A DNA stretch of 11,941 nt from Bog-473 sp035947875 (GCA_035947875.1 DASZJQ010000009.1:1-11941), one strand, 5' to 3'; shown: positions 1 to 7,290, counted from the first letter of the stretch. The notes: a model not told the origin generated them from the sequence alone. Translations and numbers: made by a program.

Positions 1-98
1 CTCAGATCATGCCCGCCCCGGGTGACAGTGCCCGAAAACCGGGAACCAAGCCGATCGCGGACCGCCCACCGTGCGATCGCCGACTGCCGACCCGTCTC

Positions 99-178
99 GA
101 GAGGGTTGGGCGAAACGCCGAGTCCGGGATCGTACGGCGGGGAACGAATCCCGGCTTCTCCGATCAGGAGTTTCGGAG
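99..178 (+). other. Structured, gene-free region upstream of uppS
   Basis: No believable protein is encoded in bases 1-250; the open frames there are low-complexity and resemble no family I know. The stretch is rich in short inverted repeats. GAGAGG at 99-104 can pair with CTTCTC at 155-160 (one G-T pair). GGCG/CGCC at 109-119 closes an AAA triloop. CGGG at 138-141 pairs with CCCG at 150-153. CTCCGA at 158-163 pairs perfectly with TCGGAG at 173-178. The segment from about 117 to 142 (GCCGAGTCC, then GTACGG, then GGGGAAC) resembles, from memory, the 5' core of c-di-AMP (ydaO/yuaA) riboswitches, but I cannot find the matching 3' core. A non-coding RNA or leader is possible; chance pairing in GC-rich DNA is the alternative. 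Confidence 0.2.
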
Positions 179-238
179 CGGCTGACGACGTGCTGCGCTC
201 TCGGGTCCAGGCGGCACGGGCACTCTCGCCGGAGGGGG

Positions 239-244
239 TAGGTT
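239..244 (+). promoter_or_regulatory. Candidate -10 box for leaderless uppS
   Basis: TAGGTT fits the actinobacterial -10 pattern TAnnnT. It ends six bases before the GTG start at 251, which would put the transcript start at or next to the start codon. I see no -35 element at the usual distance. A purine-rich GGAGGGGG at 231-238 could instead be a ribosome binding site, but it lies 12 bases from the GTG, which is long. Confidence 0.35.
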
Positions 245-250
245 CGGCGG

Positions 251-1003
251 GTGGCCCATCCCGTCTCCGACCAGGGTGTTGATCCTGTTCCGAGCAAGCT
301 CGATCTGACCCGCGTTCCGGCGCACGTGGCCTGCGTCATGGACGGCAATGGGCGGTGGGCCAGCGCCCGGGGCCTACCCCGGACCGAGGGGCACGCCGCC
401 GGTGAAGAGGCGCTGCTCGATGTGGTCAATGGGGCCCTCGAGATCGGGGTGCGCTGGATCACGCTGTATGCCTTCTCGACCGAGAACTGGCGCCGGCCGG
501 CCGACGAGGTGCGCTATCTCATGGGGTTCAACGAGTCCCTGCTCATGCGGCGCCGGGACGAGCTCAACGAGAAGGGCGTGCGCATCCGTTTTGCCGGGCG
601 GCGGGACTGGCGGGTGCCGCGCCGGGTACTCAAGCGGATGGACGAGTCGATCGAGTTGACCAAGGGCAACGACCGCATGACCATGACCATGGCGTTCAAC
701 TACGGCGGGCGGGCCGAGATCGTCGATGCGGTGCGAGCGCTGGTGGCCGAAGGGGTGGCGCCGAACAAGGTGGACGAGAAGGCCATCCGCCGTCACCTCT
801 ATTTCCCCGACATGCCCGATCCCGACCTGGTCATCCGTACCTCGGGAGAGACGCGTATCTCCAATTTCTTGTTGTGGGAGATCGCCTACAGCGAGCTCGT
901 CTTCCCCGAGGTGCTGTGGCCCGACATGCGCCGCCGGCATCTCTACGAAGCCGTGATCGAGTTCCAGCAGCGGGTGCGTCGTTTCGGCGACGTGCATCCG
1001 TGA
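251..1003 (+). CDS. uppS: Isoprenyl transferase (cis-prenyl diphosphate synthase)
   Basis: This cis-prenyltransferase adds isopentenyl diphosphate units in Z configuration to an allylic primer, making the long-chain polyprenyl diphosphate that becomes the lipid carrier for peptidoglycan and other wall polymers. At 250 residues it has the normal family length. Diagnostic blocks are all present: MDGNGRWA at 30-37 with the catalytic Asp31, GH at 47-48, AFSTENW at 74-80, FNYGGRAEI at 149-157, RTSGE at 196-200 and YSELVF at 213-218. The GTG start at 251 gives a typical short N-terminal lead before the first motif. It ends 10 bases before the next gene and probably heads the run through hemW. Whether the product is decaprenyl, undecaprenyl or shorter cannot be read from the sequence; actinobacteria often carry two paralogues of different chain length. 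Confidence 0.96.
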   Translation: MAHPVSDQGVDPVPSKLDLTRVPAHVACVMDGNGRWASARGLPRTEGHAAGEEALLDVVNGALEIGVRWITLYAFSTENWRRPADEVRYLMGFNESLLMRRRDELNEKGVRIRFAGRRDWRVPRRVLKRMDESIELTKGNDRMTMTMAFNYGGRAEIVDAVRALVAEGVAPNKVDEKAIRRHLYFPDMPDPDLVIRTSGETRISNFLLWEIAYSELVFPEVLWPDMRRRHLYEAVIEFQQRVRRFGDVHP

Positions 1004-1019
1004 CAATAGGGCCATGACC

Positions 1020-1286
1020 ATGAGCAGAGTGGCCCTGGCCGGAGGGGTCCTGGTGGTGGCCGCGTTGATCGCCTTGGTCGTCATCGGGTTCCACGACGCC
1101 CTGACCCCGTTGGTCACCATCGTGGCCCTGGTGGTCCTCATCGGTGGGGGCAACCTGCTGTACGGCAAAAACTCGCACGGGGCCATGGCCCAAGCCCGCA
1201 CCCGGCCGGCTCAGGAGGCCCAGAACCGGGCCATTGACGAGGCGCGCCGCCACGCGGCCGGCCACGACGGGTCGGTCGACGGGTGA
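1020..1286 (+). CDS. Small membrane protein with two predicted spans
   Basis: I do not recognise this family. The protein is about 88 residues. Two hydrophobic segments (about residues 4-26 and 28-48) are joined by a short loop containing FHDALTP. A polar tail rich in Ala, Arg, Gln and Asp follows, probably cytoplasmic and helical. An in-frame ATG six bases upstream (1014) is also possible. I prefer 1020 because AGGG at 1008-1011 lies 8 bases before it but only 2 bases before 1014. The gene starts just after uppS, and its stop overlaps the recO start in GTGA (1283-1286), which points to translational coupling and a shared transcript. Its coding status rests on this tight packing and on the clear hydrophobic pattern. 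Function unknown. Confidence 0.75.
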   Translation: MSRVALAGGVLVVAALIALVVIGFHDALTPLVTIVALVVLIGGGNLLYGKNSHGAMAQARTRPAQEAQNRAIDEARRHAAGHDGSVDG

Positions 1287-2017
1287 GCCTCTTCCGCGAC
1301 ACCGGTGTGGTGCTCCACACCTACCGCCTCGGCGAAGCCGACCGCATCATCGTCTTCTTGACCGAGCAGCACGGGAAGGTACGCGCCGTGGCCAAGGGAG
1401 TCCGACGGACCAAGAGCAAGTTCGGAGCCCGCCTCGAACCCTTGACCCACGTGGACCTCTTGTTGTGGCAGGGACGCAGCGATCTCGACATCGTCAACCA
1501 GGTCGAGGTGATCGACACCTTCCGCGTCGTGCGCGAGGACCTGTCGCTGTTGCCCAAAGGGATGGCCCTCATCGAGGTGACCGATCAGATGGCGCAGGAG
1601 CGCCATCCCGACCCGCGGCTCTACGCCATGTTGGTGGGCGCGCTCCGGGCGCTCTGCGACCCGGCCACCGACCCCACCCTGTTGGCTCCTTCCTTCTTCC
1701 TCAAGGCCCTGGTGCTCGAGGGCGCCGCCCCCGTCCTCGACTCCTGCGCCTCCTGTGGCGAAGCCGACGGTGAGGTCGAGCTGGTCGCCTTCGACCTGAC
1801 CGAGGGGGGCACCCTCTGCCGCCGCTGCCGCCGGGGCCGGCCCATGAGCGCGCCCGCGCTGGCGCTGTTGCGCCGGATCCTCGGGGGCGACCTGGCCGCC
1901 GTCCTGGCCGGACCGCCGAGCGAAGGAGCCGATGAAGTGGCCGAGCTGGCCACCGAGGCCATGGAGGTCCACCTCGATCGCCGGATCCGCTCGGTGCGCT
2001 CCGCCGCCGGACTCTGA
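1283..2017 (+). CDS. recO: DNA repair protein RecO
   Basis: RecO works in the RecFOR pathway: it binds SSB-coated single-stranded DNA, helps load RecA at gaps and anneals complementary strands. The 244-residue length is typical. The N-terminal part (about 1-80) is the OB-fold domain and begins with the characteristic pattern FRDTGVVLHTYRLGEADRI, followed by GKVRAVAKGVRR. The C-terminal helical domain carries a four-cysteine zinc site (C155, C158, C179, C182), as in the zinc-binding members of the family. The GTG start overlaps the stop of the upstream small membrane gene, so translation is probably coupled. The stop lies 13 bases before the hemW start. Confidence 0.95.
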   Translation: MSLFRDTGVVLHTYRLGEADRIIVFLTEQHGKVRAVAKGVRRTKSKFGARLEPLTHVDLLLWQGRSDLDIVNQVEVIDTFRVVREDLSLLPKGMALIEVTDQMAQERHPDPRLYAMLVGALRALCDPATDPTLLAPSFFLKALVLEGAAPVLDSCASCGEADGEVELVAFDLTEGGTLCRRCRRGRPMSAPALALLRRILGGDLAAVLAGPPSEGADEVAELATEAMEVHLDRRIRSVRSAAGL

Positions 2018-2030
2018 TCCGCCGCCGGCG

Positions 2031-3137
2031 ATGCGACCCCAGGCGTTCGGCGTCTACGTCCATGTGCCCTTCTGCCGGGAGCGCTGCGACTACTGCGCCT
2101 TCGCGACCTACACGGACCGCGACCACCTCATGGAGCGCTACGCCGCGGCGTGCGTGACCGAGGTGGAGCGACTCGGCGACGTCGGGGCGCTGACGGTGGC
2201 CACCAGCGTCTTCTTCGGCGGTGGGACGCCGTCCCGTCTGGCCCCCGAGCTCTTGTGCCGCATCCTCGAAGCGATACCCCGCTCCGCCGACGCCGAAGTC
2301 ACGGTCGAGTGCAATCCCGAGGACGCCGACCGGGCGCACCTGGGGGCGTACCGGGAGGCCGGCGTGAACCGGGTGTCGTTCGGGCTGCAGTCGACCAACC
2401 CCCGCACGCTGGCCGGGTTGGGACGCCGGCACGTGCCCGACGCGGCCTGCCGGATCGCCGACGCGGTGTCCCGGGCCGGCTTCGTCACCTGGAACCTCGA
2501 TCTGATCTTCGGCGGAGCGGGGGAGCGCGACGAGGACTGGCGGCGTACCCTCGACGAGGTCCTGAACCTCGATGCGCCTCCCCCGCACATCAGCGCCTAT
2601 GCCCTGACGGTCGAACCCGGGACCCCGCTCGCCCGCGCCGAGGATCGCCACCCCGACGAGGATGCCCTGGCTCGGCGCTACGAGGTGACCGACCGGGTCC
2701 TCACCGAGGCGGGATACGGCTGGGAGGAGATCTCCAACTGGGCCCGTCCCGGCCACCCGTGCCGCCACAATCGTCTCTACTGGGATCAGGGCAACTACCA
2801 GGGCATCGGTTCTGCCGCGCATAGCCACCGTGACGGCCAGCGTTGGTGGAACGTCCGTACGCCCGAGCGCTACATCGATGCCATCACGACGGGCCGCACT
2901 CCCGAAGGCGGTCGGGAGGTGCTCACGGCGGACCAACGGCGCTTCGAGGCGCTGGCGCTGGCGTTGCGCACGCCACGAGGCGTGCCCTGGTCCGCCCTGG
3001 CCCACGACGAGAACCTGGACGGACTGGTGGAGCAGCGGGGAGACGATGCCGTCCTCACCGTGCGAGGGCGACTGCTCGCCAACGACGTGACCACCAGGCT
3101 GCGAGACACCATCGGCCTGGCTGGCTCCCGAAATTGA
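2031..3137 (+). CDS. hemW: Radical SAM heme chaperone HemW
   Basis: HemW is a radical SAM protein related to oxygen-independent coproporphyrinogen III oxidase (HemN), but it is thought to bind and deliver heme rather than oxidise coproporphyrinogen. The [4Fe-4S] cysteines are C15, C19 and C22 in CRERCDYC, followed by Phe at 24 where HemN has a fourth Cys; this supports HemW. Other landmarks are FFGGGTPS at 61-68, VECNPED at 92-98, FGLQS at 117-121 and the HNRLYW...GIGSAAHS block at 246-265. The frame is open upstream to 1932, but that part overlaps the recO end and is low-complexity. The ATG at 2031 puts VYVHVPFC at its usual place near the N-terminus and gives 368 residues. I see no strong ribosome binding site; coupling to recO is likely. 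Confidence 0.92.
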   Translation: MRPQAFGVYVHVPFCRERCDYCAFATYTDRDHLMERYAAACVTEVERLGDVGALTVATSVFFGGGTPSRLAPELLCRILEAIPRSADAEVTVECNPEDADRAHLGAYREAGVNRVSFGLQSTNPRTLAGLGRRHVPDAACRIADAVSRAGFVTWNLDLIFGGAGERDEDWRRTLDEVLNLDAPPPHISAYALTVEPGTPLARAEDRHPDEDALARRYEVTDRVLTEAGYGWEEISNWARPGHPCRHNRLYWDQGNYQGIGSAAHSHRDGQRWWNVRTPERYIDAITTGRTPEGGREVLTADQRRFEALALALRTPRGVPWSALAHDENLDGLVEQRGDDAVLTVRGRLLANDVTTRLRDTIGLAGSRN

Positions 3138-3142
3138 CCCGG

Positions 3143-3148
3143 TAGTCT
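3143..3148 (+). promoter_or_regulatory. Candidate -10 box for leaderless glyS
   Basis: TAGTCT fits TAnnnT and is followed by exactly six bases before the ATG at 3155, the spacing expected if transcription starts at the A of the ATG. No Shine-Dalgarno sequence precedes glyS, which supports leaderless translation. No clear -35 hexamer is visible at 16-18 bases upstream. Confidence 0.4.
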
Positions 3149-3154
3149 TCCCCG

Positions 3155-4474
3155 ATGCCCGAAGACTCCCAGGCCGGCTCCGATGACCTGATGGAGAAGG
3201 TCGTGCGCCTCTGCCGGCGCCGCGGCTTCATCTTCCCCTCCGCCGAAATCTACGGAGGGTTCCGCTCCACCTATGACTACGGCCCGCTCGGGGTCAACAT
3301 GCTGCGCAACGTCAAGAACGCCTGGTGGCGCACCATGGTGCAGTTGCGTGACGACGTGGTCGGGATTGACGCCGCCATCCTCTCCCCGCCGGCCGTGTGG
3401 GAGGCCTCGGGCCATCTGGCCACCTTCACCGACCCCCTGGTCGACTGCAAGAACTGCCACGAACGATGGCGCGCCGACAAGATCGACGGCACCTGCCCCA
3501 ACTGCGGCTCGCACGACCTGACCGAAGCCCGGGCCTTCAACCTGATGTTCAAGACCCACGCCGGCCCGGTGGAGGACGAAGGCCATGTGGCCTACCTGCG
3601 ACCCGAGACGGCCCAGGGCATGTTCACCAACTTCGCCAACGTGCTCAACACCACGCGCAAGAAGCCGCCCTTCGGTATCGCGCAGGTGGGCAAATCCTTC
3701 CGCAACGAGATCACCCCGCAGAACTTCGTGTTCCGCACCCGTGAGTTCGAGCAGATGGAGATGGAGTTCTTCGTCCCGCCGCCCGACGGCGACCAATGGT
3801 TCGACTACTGGTTGGCCGAGCGTTTCCGTTGGTACACCGCGCTGGGGATCCCCGAAGAGAAGCTGCGGCTACGCCATCACGAGGCGAGCGAGCTGTCGCA
3901 CTACTCTCGAGCCACGGCCGACGTGGAGTTCCTCTTCCCCTGGGGCTGGGACGAGCTCGAGGGGATCGCCAACCGCGGTGACTTCGACCTGCTGGCCCAT
4001 ACCCGGGCGTCGGGCGAGAAGCTGGACTTCTTCGACCCGGCCACCAATGAGCGGTACGTGCCCCACGTGATCGAGCCGGCCGCCGGGGCGACGCGCACGA
4101 TGATGGCCTTCTTGCTCTCGGCCTACGACGAGGATGAAGTGGGTGGCGAGCCCCGCAACGTGCTGCGCCTCCACTGGCGGCTGGCGCCGTATCAGGTGGC
4201 CGTGCTGCCGCTCTCGAAGAAGGATCCCCTCGAGCCCTTCGCCCGCCAGGTGCTGGGGCGACTCCAGCCGCATTTCATGTGCGACTACGACACCACCCAG
4301 GGCATCGGGAAGCGCTACCGACGTCAGGACGAGGTGGGCACGCCCTGGTGTGTCACCGTCGACTTCGATTCCCTCGAGGACGACGCCGTCACCGTGCGGG
4401 ACCGGGACAGCACCGAGCAGGTGCGGGTGCCCATCGCCGACCTGGTGGCCGAGTTACAGCGTCGCACCGGTTGA
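3155..4474 (+). CDS. glyS: Glycyl-tRNA synthetase, single-chain class II type
   Basis: This enzyme charges tRNA-Gly with glycine using ATP. It is the dimeric alpha2 type, not the alpha2beta2 type made from two subunit genes. The 439-residue length is close to bacterial relatives. Visible features are FIFPSAEIYGGF at 26-37 and YGPLGVNML at 42-50. A zinc-binding insertion follows with C98, C101, C114 and C117. LRPETAQGMF lies at 148-157, and the class II motif 2 (FRNEITPQNF, then REFEQMEMEFF) comes next. EPAAGATRTMMAFLL is part of the C-terminal portion of the catalytic core. The anticodon-binding domain begins near LAPYQVAVLPL. It starts 17 bases after hemW and may have its own leaderless promoter. 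It is convergent with the kinase gene downstream. Confidence 0.96.
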   Translation: MPEDSQAGSDDLMEKVVRLCRRRGFIFPSAEIYGGFRSTYDYGPLGVNMLRNVKNAWWRTMVQLRDDVVGIDAAILSPPAVWEASGHLATFTDPLVDCKNCHERWRADKIDGTCPNCGSHDLTEARAFNLMFKTHAGPVEDEGHVAYLRPETAQGMFTNFANVLNTTRKKPPFGIAQVGKSFRNEITPQNFVFRTREFEQMEMEFFVPPPDGDQWFDYWLAERFRWYTALGIPEEKLRLRHHEASELSHYSRATADVEFLFPWGWDELEGIANRGDFDLLAHTRASGEKLDFFDPATNERYVPHVIEPAAGATRTMMAFLLSAYDEDEVGGEPRNVLRLHWRLAPYQVAVLPLSKKDPLEPFARQVLGRLQPHFMCDYDTTQGIGKRYRRQDEVGTPWCVTVDFDSLEDDAVTVRDRDSTEQVRVPIADLVAELQRRTG

Positions 4475-4497
4475 CGGAGCAACGCCCGGTCTGGACG

Positions 4498-4547
4498 ACG
4501 GTCGCCGTGGGCACCGGGTGCGCTGGCCATCGGGGGGGTGCGACCGT
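4498..4547. terminator. Inverted repeat between convergent genes, possible two-way terminator
   Basis: ACGGTCGC at 4498-4505 is the perfect reverse complement of GCGACCGT at 4540-4547. The loop between them contains a smaller hairpin (GCAC, loop CGG, GTGC at 4511-4521) and a run of seven G's. It sits between the glyS stop (4474) and the kinase stop (4551), where both transcripts should end. There is no T-tract on either strand, so it is not a classical intrinsic terminator; high-GC actinobacteria often lack the T-tract. Confidence 0.4.
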
Positions 4548-4550
4548 TCC

Positions 4551-6110
4551 TCAGTCGCCCTGACCTTGTCCTTGCCCGTGACCATGTCCGCCCCCCCCTC
4601 CCGATCCCGCTCCCGATGTGGTCGTGGTGGTCGTGGTGTCGGTGGCGCCAGTGGTGCCGGTCGCGGCCGACCCCACACCCAGTGCGGTGGCGAGCGCCGA
4701 GAGGTCTGATTGCAGCGTCGGTGCGGCGGCCGGGTCGACACTGCCGTCGAGCTCGCCGGTGTCAATGGCGATGCCGGCTCGTTGGAGGTGGCTGGCAGCC
4801 TGGTCGGGCTGGCTGGCCGCGGCATCGAGGACCGCTTGCTGGGCCTGAGACGTGATCGATTGCGCGGCGGCCGGGTCGAGGGTGCCGTTCGATTGGTCGG
4901 ACGCGATGTCGCGGTTCAGCACGGCCAGTGCGGCGGGAATGGCGGCCAGCGTTGTGGTGGTCGTCGTCGGCGCTGACGTGGTGGTCGATGTGGCCGGCGG
5001 TTGCGTTGCGCTGGTCAGGTGGCCGAGGTTGGATGCCGGGCTGGAGGGGAATGCAGCCAGGAGGGCGACCACCAGCGCGATGGCCAACAGGGCCCCCAGG
5101 ACGGCGAGCCACCAGCGTCGATGCCGGCGCGGCCCGGCCGGGCTCTCCGAGAGGGCTACTCGAGTGGGCGCCGGAGCGGTCGCGGGAGCGGTTGCCGGAG
5201 CGGTGGTGGGGCCGAGCAGTGCCGTGGTCGAGGTCCCGGGGACCAGGGCGGTCAGGTTCAGGACGCCGGTCGATGGCGGGGGGGTGGCGTCCGGGTTGGG
5301 CGACGGCGACCACGCGGCCCGGAACGGGGTGGTGACCAAGAGTGCGGCGATGTCCGCCCCGTCGAGACGCTGCTCGGGACGGTGGTCGAGCATCCCGCTC
5401 AAGAGGAGCTTCCAGGGCACGGGGAGATCAGCGGGGAGGGGCACGGGGCCGGCCATCCGCTTGGCCACCACTTGGGCGGTGGAACCTTCGTAGACCCGGT
5501 GGCCGGTGAGGCACTCGAGCAGGACCATGCCGAGTGACCAGATGTCGGCGCCGGCCCCGACCTGGTGGTCTTCGAGTTGTTCCGGCGCCATGTAGGCCGC
5601 CGTGCCCAGCGTCGTCCCCGCCATCGTCAGCGCCGATGCGTCGAGAAGTCGGGCCACACCGAAGTCCCCCAGCTGCGCCCGCCCGTCGGCGCGCAGCAAG
5701 ATGTTGGAGGGCTTCACGTCTCGGTGCACGACGCCGCGGCTGTGCACGTACGCCAGGGCGCCGGCCAGCGAGGCACCGAGGTACGCCGTGCGCTCGGGCC
5801 CCAGCGGGCCGTGGCGGAGCGCCTCGGCCAGCGTCGAGCCTTGGACCAACTCCATGACCAGATAGGCGTGGTCATCGGCCAGGCCGGTACCGATCAGTCG
5901 CACCAGCCCGGGGTGCTCGACGCGGCCGAGGGCGCGGACCTCCTGGGCGAAGCGACGGGCCAGTTCGGGGTCGGCCGAGCGGACGAACTTGATGGCGACG
6001 GCGGTGTCGCTGCGCTCATCAAAGGCCTCGTACACGTCGGACATGCCGCCTTGCCCGAGCAGTCGGACCAGTCGATAGCGCCCGTCGAGAAGGTCAGTGG
6101 TCGATGTCAT
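4551..6110 (-). CDS. Membrane Ser/Thr protein kinase, PknB-like, with duplicated ectodomain motif
   Basis: A eukaryotic-type Ser/Thr kinase, predicted to phosphorylate cytoplasmic targets in response to something sensed outside the cell. The kinase domain (about 10-262) looks active: Gly-rich loop GQGGMSDV at 19-26, Lys41 in AIK, Glu57 in helix C, HRDVKPSN at 129-136 with Asp131, DFG at 149-151, Thr-rich activation loop, APE at 175-177. A Pro/Ala/Thr-rich juxtamembrane stretch leads to one membrane span (about 334-353), preceded by RRHRRWW. The outside part has a Thr-rich stalk (about 365-387), two related helical segments both carrying DPAAA (412-416 and 459-463), another Thr run, then a Gly/His/Gln-rich tail. 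There are no PASTA repeats, so peptidoglycan sensing as in classical PknB is not indicated. Segment spacing recalls FIMAH-like helical repeats (inference). The gene follows the hydrolase after 139 bases. Confidence 0.9.
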   Translation of the reverse strand: MTSTTDLLDGRYRLVRLLGQGGMSDVYEAFDERSDTAVAIKFVRSADPELARRFAQEVRALGRVEHPGLVRLIGTGLADDHAYLVMELVQGSTLAEALRHGPLGPERTAYLGASLAGALAYVHSRGVVHRDVKPSNILLRADGRAQLGDFGVARLLDASALTMAGTTLGTAAYMAPEQLEDHQVGAGADIWSLGMVLLECLTGHRVYEGSTAQVVAKRMAGPVPLPADLPVPWKLLLSGMLDHRPEQRLDGADIAALLVTTPFRAAWSPSPNPDATPPPSTGVLNLTALVPGTSTTALLGPTTAPATAPATAPAPTRVALSESPAGPRRHRRWWLAVLGALLAIALVVALLAAFPSSPASNLGHLTSATQPPATSTTTSAPTTTTTTLAAIPAALAVLNRDIASDQSNGTLDPAAAQSITSQAQQAVLDAAASQPDQAASHLQRAGIAIDTGELDGSVDPAAAPTLQSDLSALATALGVGSAATGTTGATDTTTTTTTSGAGSGGGGGHGHGQGQGQGD

Positions 6111-6179
6111 GGGCTGTCGTCAAGATCCGCTTTGGACGCCGTCATGTGCGCATGGGCAGGCACACCCGGAACGAAACGC

Positions 6180-6207
6180 CTTATCGATCGGACGGAGTCC
6201 CTTCCAA
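6180..6207 (-). promoter_or_regulatory. Candidate kinase promoter
   Basis: Read on the minus strand, TTGGAA (6207-6202) and GATAAG (6185-6180) match the -35 and -10 consensus at four of six positions each, with a 16-base spacer. This would give a leader of roughly 60 bases before the kinase ATG at 6110. The gap 6111-6249 holds no other gene that I can see. Confidence 0.3.
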
Positions 6208-6212
6208 TTATG

Positions 6213-6225
6213 CCCTCAGTCAGGG
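6213..6225 (-). terminator. Weak hairpin downstream of the hydrolase gene
   Basis: CCCT (6213-6216) and AGGG (6222-6225) form a 4-bp stem with a 5-base loop, extendable by one G-C pair if one G bulges. It lies about 25 bases past the hydrolase stop on the minus strand and just before the candidate kinase promoter. There is no T-tract, so this is weak evidence of a transcript end. Confidence 0.2.
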
Positions 6226-6249
6226 GCGGGCAAACCCACATGGCCGTTG

Positions 6250-7281
6250 CTACTCCCGGGCAAACGCGGCGACGTCCCGGGCGGTGTCACGGCTGACCTC
6301 GGGGCAGGCGATGACGAAGATCTCCGTGCCGTGCATGGTGCCCATCATCTGCCGGCAGCGGGCGGGGACTTCAGCTTGGAGGAGCAGGCGGTAGAAGTTG
6401 ATGCCCTCATCGCGCAGTGGATCGCACTCGTTGACGTTGATCACCGTCGGGGGGAACCCAGTCACGTCGTCGAGGGTGGCGAACGAGGGCCAGGCCAGCG
6501 GGTTGCGCTCGTTGAACGCCTCAATCCCGTAGCTGACCGCGCCCCGGTTGCTGTGCAGGTCGAGCAGGATGCCGTTGTTCTCAATGGACGACGGGCTCTC
6601 TGGAGACGGCCACTGCCCGGCGATGTAGGGGCAGAGGGCGTAGAGGCCCTTGACCAGGCCCAGTTCGCCGTTCCGATTGAGTTTCAGCCCGGTGGCGAGG
6701 GTCAGATTTCCCCCGCCGCTCTCGCCGGCGACGATGATGCGCTCCGGGTCGATGCGCAGGTGCGCCGCGTGCTCGGCCACCCACTTGAGTCCCGACACGC
6801 AGTCGTTCAGCCCGGCGGGGAACGGCGCCACCTCAGGGGCCGAGGAGGCCACCACCGAGTTGCGGAAGTCGACCATGACGACGGCGACGCCGTTGGCGGC
6901 GATGAGCTTGGCCCAGCCCCGGTACATCCCGTCGAAGCAGGACAGGTTCGACATGCCGCCGCCGTGGATGTAGTACACGCAGGCCACCGTCTCTTCGTTG
7001 TCCGGCCGAGTGATCCGCAGCTTGATGGTGTTGCCGTCGGGGGCCGACACGAATTGCTCGGTGCTGACGCGTAGCCCGGCGGACGGGGCGGCCTCCTCGG
7101 TGTCGCAGAGATCCATGAAGGGCCGGAAGGTGTCGACCGCCTGGCGCGCCGCCTCGGAATTGGCTTCGGCCACGAGGGCCTCCCGGCTGTCGACATCGGT
7201 GGCGGGGATCTGGGGGACCATCGAGAGCAGATCCTTCAGCCTCGGGTCGAGCCGCGGGTCGGCGGCGATGTCGTGCGTCAT
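6250..7281 (-). CDS. Alpha/beta hydrolase, HSL (family IV) esterase-like
   Basis: A hormone-sensitive-lipase type carboxylesterase, expected to hydrolyse short or medium acyl esters in the cytoplasm; the real substrate cannot be read. Numbering from the ATG at 7281 gives 343 residues. The oxyanion motif HGGG is at 106-109, the nucleophile Ser188 is in GESGG (186-190), and the likely triad partners are Asp287 in NECDPLRDEG and His317 in GTMHGTE. Residues 1-75 form an N-terminal segment that in this family helps build the cap over the active site. There is no signal peptide. The frame also offers TTG at 7287, but GAGGAG at 7291-7296 is 9 bases from the ATG and only 3 from the TTG, so the ATG is preferred. 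It lies between the HAD gene and the kinase with gaps of 94 and 139 bases, so it may be its own transcription unit. Confidence 0.9.
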   Translation of the reverse strand: MTHDIAADPRLDPRLKDLLSMVPQIPATDVDSREALVAEANSEAARQAVDTFRPFMDLCDTEEAAPSAGLRVSTEQFVSAPDGNTIKLRITRPDNEETVACVYYIHGGGMSNLSCFDGMYRGWAKLIAANGVAVVMVDFRNSVVASSAPEVAPFPAGLNDCVSGLKWVAEHAAHLRIDPERIIVAGESGGGNLTLATGLKLNRNGELGLVKGLYALCPYIAGQWPSPESPSSIENNGILLDLHSNRGAVSYGIEAFNERNPLAWPSFATLDDVTGFPPTVINVNECDPLRDEGINFYRLLLQAEVPARCRQMMGTMHGTEIFVIACPEVSRDTARDVAAFARE

Positions 7282-7290
7282 GGTCAAGTT

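Noticed and set aside
138..160. T-arm-like GGGGAACGAATCCC, possible tRNA
   Set aside because: The loop lacks the TTC of a T-loop, and no anticodon arm or 7-bp acceptor stem can be built around it.
200..201. Signs of a mobile element, defence island or CRISPR anywhere in the window
   Set aside because: No transposase, integrase, phage, nuclease or repeat-spacer pattern was seen; coding genes are core or common accessory types with uniform high-GC codon use.
374..1201. 275-residue open frame on the minus strand antisense to uppS
   Set aside because: His/Pro/Leu-rich shadow with no motifs; uppS on the other strand has every family signature.
1932..2030. Longer hemW start overlapping the end of recO
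   Set aside because: The extra 33 residues are Pro/Ser/Arg-rich and off-frame to recO; HemW proteins normally begin close to the VHVPFC segment, as with the ATG at 2031.
1701..3005. 434-residue open frame on the minus strand across recO and hemW
   Set aside because: Low-complexity Arg/Gly/Pro/Ala-rich translation with no family motif, antisense to two clearly conserved genes; typical of GC-rich DNA.
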